The notes below the pieces were generated by a model. The model did not search any database. It was not told the origin of the DNA and saw nothing but the letters and a program-made list of their open reading frames with translations. Made by a program: the position numbers and the translations under genes. Below, one piece after another: positions 58,276-64,000 of a stretch of DNA of 64,000 nt. Positions within the stretch are counted from its first letter, which is position 1, and each line of letters begins with the position of its first letter. The DNA lies in assembly GCA_030533445.1 (NCBI GenBank), contig JARPUW010000567.1, positions 62,001 to 126,000 of the forward strand. The letters run 5' to 3'. The DNA comes from Cyprinodon diabolis. Its lineage: Eukaryota > Chordata > Actinopteri > Cyprinodontiformes > Cyprinodontidae.

Positions 58276-58715
58276 TTTGAAAGTCCAACAGAGTTGTGTT
58301 TATAGAAAATGTTCAGACCCGTCAATGATAGTTGATTACTTTCCAATCGTTAAATCACTCTTTTTCCATGTTATTAGGGCAGTAGATGAAGCGGAAATGG
58401 GAGGCTTTTATTTTGAAATTTGCTATAGGGTGTGTTTTAAACAGTCTCCTAGAGTCTATTCTCTAAAACGGGGTTGAGTTTGGGTCATAATATTGAGCCA
58501 TATAGGGCAATAAATATATGTAAAAAATATAGAGGCTTTTATTTTGTAGGGTCCCTGGAGTCTTATTTTGAAAGTCTATCAGTGCTGAGTGGCAAGGGAA
58601 GTGTCATGGACAGCAGTCATATAGTATCCATTTCCCAATGTTAAATCAGTCCTTTCACCCTCCATTAGATTAATATGTGCTGTTTAAAACAGCAGAGGTA
58701 AAATCTGTTTGAAGC

Positions 58716-61700
58716 TTGGTAACCTTGACAACGCTTAACGAGCCTCTCACTGACACAGACAACAGCTGCACTCACTATTGGTTTCTTCTTCCCAGGCTTT
58801 TTTGTATGGGAAGAACGGCACCGAACAAACGACTACTGATCAAAAACCGTATGAGTTATTCAAAAAACATTTTCACCATGAGCATCAGCAATCCTTCGAC
58901 TCCAAGTATACCAACTTTGGTGTATGTGTGTCATTCAGAACAATATTTATGACGACTTGAAAACACATAGTCTGATTCGTTTCTCTCCCATCTTCAGCTC
59001 AAAAAGAATGGAGAAAGGCTGAAACTCATCGACTTTAGGTTGGTCTGGAGGGTTTTTAAGGAAAAGTATTAATCCTACCGTAATTCCGAAGACATTGTGT
59101 GAGTCCAGAGGTTTCAGTCTACAAACTGACCAAAAATGGTGACTGTAGCTCCAAATATGTGGCCGTGAGGGCGAGAATAAGATGTTTGATCTTAAAAAAA
59201 TGGCCGCCTCACACTAAGATTTCAGCAGCTGCACTCTAGCAGGCTGCTGCAGAAGCTAACTGTCAGCTAGCTTCCAGGTGCTTACCCTCCGAACAAACGA
59301 CTGCTGAGCAAAAACCGTAAAAGATATCTGAAAAATTCTTTCAGTGAAAGCAACATCTATCCTTTGTCTCAGACTGGGGTAACCTTCATATCTGTAGGTC
59401 TTTCACAACCCAAAACGAAGCACAAACAAAATGGTTGGCCCACCTGCTCCTCCCTTTGTTTGAACTGCAGGACCTCACTCTCACTCACCTTTTAGCTGCT
59501 AAAGCACCCCTCCGAACAAACGACTGCTGAGTAAAAACCGTAAAAGGTGTCTGAAAAATTCTTTTTATCTAAGCGACAGCTATATCTTGTCTTCAATTGG
59601 AGTAACTTTCATGGCTGTAGGTCATCTACAAACTGAATGGGAAGAGAAAGAAAAAGAAAAAACGTTTCATCACACCTAAGCTTCTAATTGAGCTAGCTGC
59701 AGCAGGTCACTGTCACTCAGCTTTCAGGTGCTTAAAATGTCCTCCGAACAAACGACTGCTGAGCAAAAACCGTATGAGTTATTCAAAAAATTTTTTCACC
59801 GTGAGCGTCAGTCATCCTTCGACTCCAACTATGCCAACTTTGGTGTATGTGTGTCATTCAGAAAAATATTTATGACGAGTTTAAAACACATAGTCGGATT
59901 CGTTTTTCTCCCCTCTTCTGCTCCAAAACCAATGAAAAACGGCTCTGATTTTCATCGACTTTAGGTCGGTCTGGAGGGTTTTTAAGGAAAAGTATTAATC
60001 CTACCGTAATTCCGAAGATATTGTGTGGGTCCAGAGATTTCAGTCTACAAACTGACCAAAAATGGTGACTCTAGCTATAAATATGTGGCCGTGAGGGCGA
60101 GTTTAAAATGTTTTTTTGTGTTTAAAAAACGCCTGCCTCACACTCTAGCTTTTCAGTTGCTCCACTCTAGCAGGCTGGATTTTGCTAAAACTTTGTGGCG
60201 CTTGAGGTGTGATTATACAAAAACCGTAGCAGTTATCAACATACCGTCTTCAGTTTTAAATAGACGAAGGATTTATCTACAAACTGAGCTTCAAACTGTT
60301 TTTCTAGGTGAATGTATGGCGACACAGTGAAGTGCTGTTTTTTATGCTTTTTTTTTCCTCTCCCCATTCATTTCCTATGGGATTTTTTTGCGACGTTTTC
60401 GCTAATAATTCGCAAACCTTCGGACTAATGAGAAAGTTTTATACAAGCACACATCACCCCATTGGTCCCGACGCGTGTGCCAACTTTGGGCCCGATCCGC
60501 CAAACCGTGCGGGACTAGTTACGCGCCGAAGTTTTGGGTATACGGGAGAATTATAATAACTAGAAAATTTCTAAAGAAATTTTGAGGGGGGCCACCTACT
60601 GCCCGTCTTGGGAACCGGGCCAATACGGCCCTGGCAAGTGACGTCGGGGCTCCCCAGACCAACTGCTTACGCCTTTGAGGGCTGCTGAGGGAAGGAAAGA
60701 GGGCAAGTTCATGGGCAAAGAGAGCTGTGTGCCACTTGTGCTGACATCTGGGAAATAGACGTGCACAGCGTATGATGCACAAGGGTAATATGGGTTGTCC
60801 ATATTGAAACACAGTGGGTAAAGCCCAGTTGGCGGGCTTCGCCCGCCTGCTGGGAGCCATCTCAGTGAAGAAAAAAATCACCAATGGCGGGCCCTGCCCG
60901 CCTTCTAAGAGCCATTGCAGTGATGAAATCACCAATGGCGGGCTCCGCCCGCCTGCTAAGAGCCATTGCAGTGATGTAATCACCTTCGGCGGGCTCCGCC
61001 CGCCTGTTACCATTGGCGGGCTCCGCCCGCCTTCTAAGAGCCATTGCAGTGATGAAATCACCAATGGCAATGAGCAATATGCCAGAATGTATGAGTGTGT
61101 ATAAGGAAGAGGCTTTTATTCTGTAGAGTCCTTGTAGTCTTATTTTGAAAGTCTATCATGAATGTGCATCAAAAGATGGGTCACGCCCAGCAGTGATATA
61201 GAATCCATTTCCAAATGTTAAATCACTGGTTTTCCATGTTATTAGGTGAATAGTTGCTGTATTACAGAGTAAATGGGAAACTTTTATTGTGAAATTTGCT
61301 CTGGGTGTGTTTTGAAAAGGTCACTAGAGTCTAATAAAAACAACCTGGAAGAGTTTGGGTCATAATGTTGAGCCATTTGCATCAATTAATGCATTAGTAT
61401 AATCTAGAGGCTTTTATTTTGTAGGGTCCCTGGAGTCTTATTTTGAAAGTCCAACAGAGTTGTGTTTATAGAAAATGTTCAGACCCGTCAATGATAGTTG
61501 ATTACTTTCCAATCGTTAAATCACTCTTTTTCCATGTTATTAGGGCAGTAGATGAAGCGGAAATGGGAGGCTTTTATTTTGAAATTTGCTATAGGGTGTG
61601 TTTTAAACAGTCTCCCAGAGTCTATTCTCTAAAACGGGGTTGAGTTTGGGTCATAATGTTGAGCCATATAGGGCAATAAATATATGTAAAAAATATAGAG

Positions 61701-61881
61701 GCTTTTATTTTGTAGGGTCCCTGGAGTCTTATTTTGAAAGTCTATCAGTGCTGAGTGGCAAGGGAAGTGTCATGGACAGCAGTCATATAGTATCCATTTC
61801 CCAATGTTAAATCAGTCCTTTCACCCTCCATTAGATTAATATGTGCTGTTTAAAACAGCAGAGGTAAAATCTGTTTGAAGC
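58716..61881 (+). repeat. Unit U19 (3,166 bp)
   Basis: Complete unit without the minisatellite, five hairpins, class A. It shares CCAAGTATACC, GGTGTCTGAAAA and the CTCATCGAC deletion with U7. Private changes occur near 60209 (GAGGTGTG), 60744 (GACATCTGG) and 60987 (CTTCGGCGGG). Confidence 0.95.
60831..61068 (+). repeat. 51-bp GC-hairpin array, five hairpins (U19)
   Basis: Carries GGCGGGCCCTGCCCGCC in the second hairpin and CACCTTCGGCGGG before the fourth. Confidence 0.95.
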
Positions 61882-64000
61882 TTGGTAACCTTGACAACGC
61901 TTAAGGAGCCTCTCACTGACACAGACAACAGCTGCACTCACTATTGGTTTCTTCTTCCCAGGCTTTTTTGTATGGGAAGAACGGCACCGAACAAACGACT
62001 ACTGATCAAAAACCGTATGAGTTATTCAAAAAACATTTTCACCATGAGCATCAGCAATCCTTCGACTCCAACTATACCAACTTTGGTGTATGTGTGTCAT
62101 TCAGAAAAATATTTATGACGAGTTGAAAACACATAGTCTGATTCGTTTCTCTCCCATCTTCAGCTCAAAAAGAATAGAGAAAGGCTGAAACTCTCATCGA
62201 CTTTAGGTTGGTCTGGAGGGTTTTTAAGGAAAAGTATTAATCCTACCGTAATTCCGAAGACATTGTGTGAGTCCAGAGGTTTCAGTCTACAAACTGACCA
62301 AAAATGGTGACTGTAGCTCCAAATATGTGGCCGTGAGGGCGAGAATAAGATGTTTGATCTTAAAAAAATGGCCGCCTCACACTAAGATTTCAGCAGCTGC
62401 ACTGTAGCAGGCTGCTGCAGAAGCTAACTGTCAGCTAGCTTCCAGGTGCTTACCCTCCGAACAAACGACTGCTGAGCAAAAACCGTAAAAGGTATCTGAA
62501 AAATTCTTTCAGTGAAAGCAACATCTATCCTTTGTCTCAGACTGGGGTAACCTTCATGTCTGTAGGTCTTTCACAACCCAAAACGAAGCACAAACAAAAT
62601 GGTTGGCCCACCTGCTCCTCCCTTTGTTTGAACTGCAGGACCTCACTCTCACTCACCTTTTAGCTGCTAAAGCACCCCTCCGAACAAACGACTGCTGAGT
62701 AAAAACCGTAAAAGGTATCTGAAAAATTCTTTTTATCTAAGCGACAGCTATATCTTGTCTTCAATTGGAGTAACTTTCATGGCTGTAGGTCATCTACAAA
62801 CTGAATGGGAAGAGAAAGAAAAAGAAAAAACGTTTCATCACACCTAAGCTTCTAATTGAGCTAGCTGCAGCAGGTCACTGTCACTCAGCTTTCAGGTGCT
62901 TAAAATGTCCTCCGAACAAACGACTGCTGAGCAAAAACCGTATGAGTTATTCAAAAAATTTTTTCACCGTGAGCGTCAGTCATCCTTCGACTCCAACTAT
63001 GCCAACTTTGGTGTATGTGTGTCATTCAGAAAAATATTTATGACGAGTTTAAAACACATAGTCTGATTCGTTTTTCTCCCCTCTTCTGCTCCAAAACCAA
63101 TGAAAAACGGCTCTGATTTTCATCGACTTTAGGTCGGTCTGGAGGGTTTTTAAGGAAAAGTATTAATCCTACCGTAATTCCGAAGATATTGTGTGGGTCC
63201 AGAGATTTCAGTCTACAAACTGACCAAAAATGGTGACTCTAGCTATAAATATGTGGCCGTGAGGGCGAGTTTAAAATGTTTTTTTGTGTTTAAAAAACGC
63301 CTGCCTCACACTCTAGCTTTTCAGTTGCTCCACTCTAGCAGGCTGGATTTTGCTAAAACTTTGTGGCGCTTGAGGTCTGATTATACAAAAACCGTAGCAG
63401 TTATCAACATACCGTCTTCAGTTTTAAATAGACGAAGGATTTATCTACAAACTGAGCTTCAAACTGTTTTTCTAGGTGAATGTATGCCGACACAGTGAAG
63501 TGCTGTTTTTTATGCTTTTTTTTCCCTCTCCCCATTCATTTCCTATGGGATTTTTTTGCGACGTTTTCGCTAATAATTCGCAAACCTTCGGACTAATGAG
63601 AAAGTTTTATACAAGCACACATCACCCCATTGGTCCCGACGCGTGTGCCAACTTTGGGCCCGATCCGCCAAACCGTGCGGGACTAGTTACGCGCCGAAGT
63701 TTTGGGTATACGGGAGAATTATAATAACTAGAAAATTTCTAAAGAAATTTTGAGGGGGGCCACCTACTGCCCATCTTGGGAACAGGGCCAATACGGCCCT
63801 GGCAAGTGATGTCGGGGCTCCCCAGACCAACTGCTTACGCCTTTGAGGGCTGCTGAGGGAAGGAAAGAGGGCTAGGTCATGGGCAAAGAGAGCTGTGTGC
63901 CACTTGTGCTGAAATCTGGGAAATAGACGTGCACAGCGTATGATGCAAAAGGGTAATATGGGTTGTCCATATTGAACCGCAGTGGGTAAAGCTCAGTTGG
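61882..64000 (+). repeat. Unit U20, truncated by the window edge
   Basis: First 2,119 bp of a unit without the minisatellite. From about 63770 it shows class B markers (GGGAACAGGGCC, TGATGTCGGGG, GGGCTAGGTC, GAACCGCAGTGGG). The array continues to the right of the window. Confidence 0.95.
63770..64000 (+). repeat. Class B segment, start only (U20)
   Basis: Shows GGGAACAGGGCC, TGATGTCGGGG, GGGCTAGGTC, TGCAAAAGGG and GAACCGCAGTGGG before the window ends, plus a private CCCATCTTGGG. Confidence 0.85.

Larger units (their letters stand above)
55374..58715 (+). repeat. Unit U18 (3,342 bp), class B
   Basis: Complete unit with three minisatellite copies and a class B block G, hairpin array (four hairpins) and S1. 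The class B part matches U6 closely. The 201-bp length difference from U6 is the minisatellite. Confidence 0.95.
1..64000 (+). repeat. Macrosatellite-like tandem array of ~3.17-kb units
   Basis: Twenty successive copies of the same landmarks are seen, all on the same strand. The landmark TTGGTAACCTTGACAACG falls at 77, 3312, 6481, 9651, 12823, 16196, 19337, 22506, 26038, 29128, 32500, 35669, 38838, 42370, 45578, 48841, 52204, 55374, 58716 and 61882. Spacing is 3,090-3,532 bp, with 3,166-3,172 bp the usual value. Length differences are explained by three internal variable elements: a 66/69-bp minisatellite, a 51-bp hairpin array and a 291-bp subrepeat. No unit is inverted and no unrelated sequence interrupts the array. 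Both window edges cut a unit, so the true array is longer than 64 kb. The unit size is in the range called macrosatellite in vertebrates (human D4Z4 and DXZ4 are about 3 kb), but no sequence kinship to those is implied. Confidence 0.98.

Noticed and set aside
1..64000. Ribosomal DNA array
   Set aside because: Tandem units of a few kb prompted the idea, but no 5S, 5.8S, 18S or 28S sequence or Pol III internal promoter is recognisable.
1..64000. Telomeric or classical centromeric repeat
   Set aside because: No TTAGGG runs and no CENP-B-box match were seen. The unit is far longer than typical centromeric monomers, though block L monomers could descend from such a satellite.
1..64000. Endogenous retrovirus or LTR element
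   Set aside because: No gag, pol or env-like frame, primer-binding site or paired LTRs with TG...CA ends. Direct repeats are explained by the tandem array.

Overview
The window is one uninterrupted head-to-tail tandem array. A tail of a preceding unit (1-76) is followed by 19 complete units and one truncated unit (61882-64000). Most units are about 3.17 kb (range 3,090-3,532 bp) and look more than about 97% identical by eye. All lie in the same orientation, and the array runs off both ends of the window. I see no rRNA, tRNA, transposase, reverse transcriptase, CRISPR or other recognisable gene. The short open frames are by-products of repetition: most start at non-ATG codons, and differences between units within them are almost all amino-acid-changing. 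I therefore annotate the window as a macrosatellite-class repeat array, not as coding DNA. The organism is almost certainly a eukaryote with a large genome, and most likely a vertebrate. From memory only, the palindrome around 1993-2012 and the CG-rich stretch before it resemble dispersed repeats of teleost fish. I could not check this.

Every unit has the same order of modules (coordinates for unit U1). Block L (77-1690) is seven degenerate monomers of about 230 bp, each with an ACCGTA core. Block J (1691-1922) is T-rich, then CpG-rich. Next comes a 66/69-bp minisatellite (1923-1988) whose copy number varies from 0 to 4 between units. A palindromic junction follows (1953-2028), then block G (2029-2259), which carries CCAAT and CRE-like motifs inside nested inverted repeats. 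Then comes a 51-bp tandem array of GC-rich hairpins (2260-2497; 3 to 5 hairpins). Block S (2538-3311) is about 2.6 copies of a 290-bp subrepeat. Repeats are thus nested on at least three scales: 51-69 bp, 230-290 bp and 3.2 kb. A fourth scale is multi-unit duplication.

Units share private variants in long blocks, so they are not independent copies. The stretch 20980-27883 recurs at 37312-44215 (offset 16,332 bp), and I found no mismatch at any diagnostic position I compared. U4 and U10 share a variant-rich 1.6-kb block (offset 19,477 bp). U5-U7 are colinear with U17-U19 (offset about 39.2-39.4 kb). A second version of the G/hairpin/S1 region (class B) occurs in U6, U15, U18 and U20. The pattern is a mosaic shaped by unequal exchange and gene conversion, and two block edges fall exactly at the minisatellite. 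The 6.9-kb identical block could also be an assembly duplication, and only raw long reads would settle that.

Nothing here shows that the genes 'work together', because there are none I can support. The best candidates for function are structural or regulatory: a TATAAATA box present in every unit, the CCAAT/CRE/GC-box cluster, and the conserved hairpins. They would fit a transcribed non-coding repeat, but this is inference.
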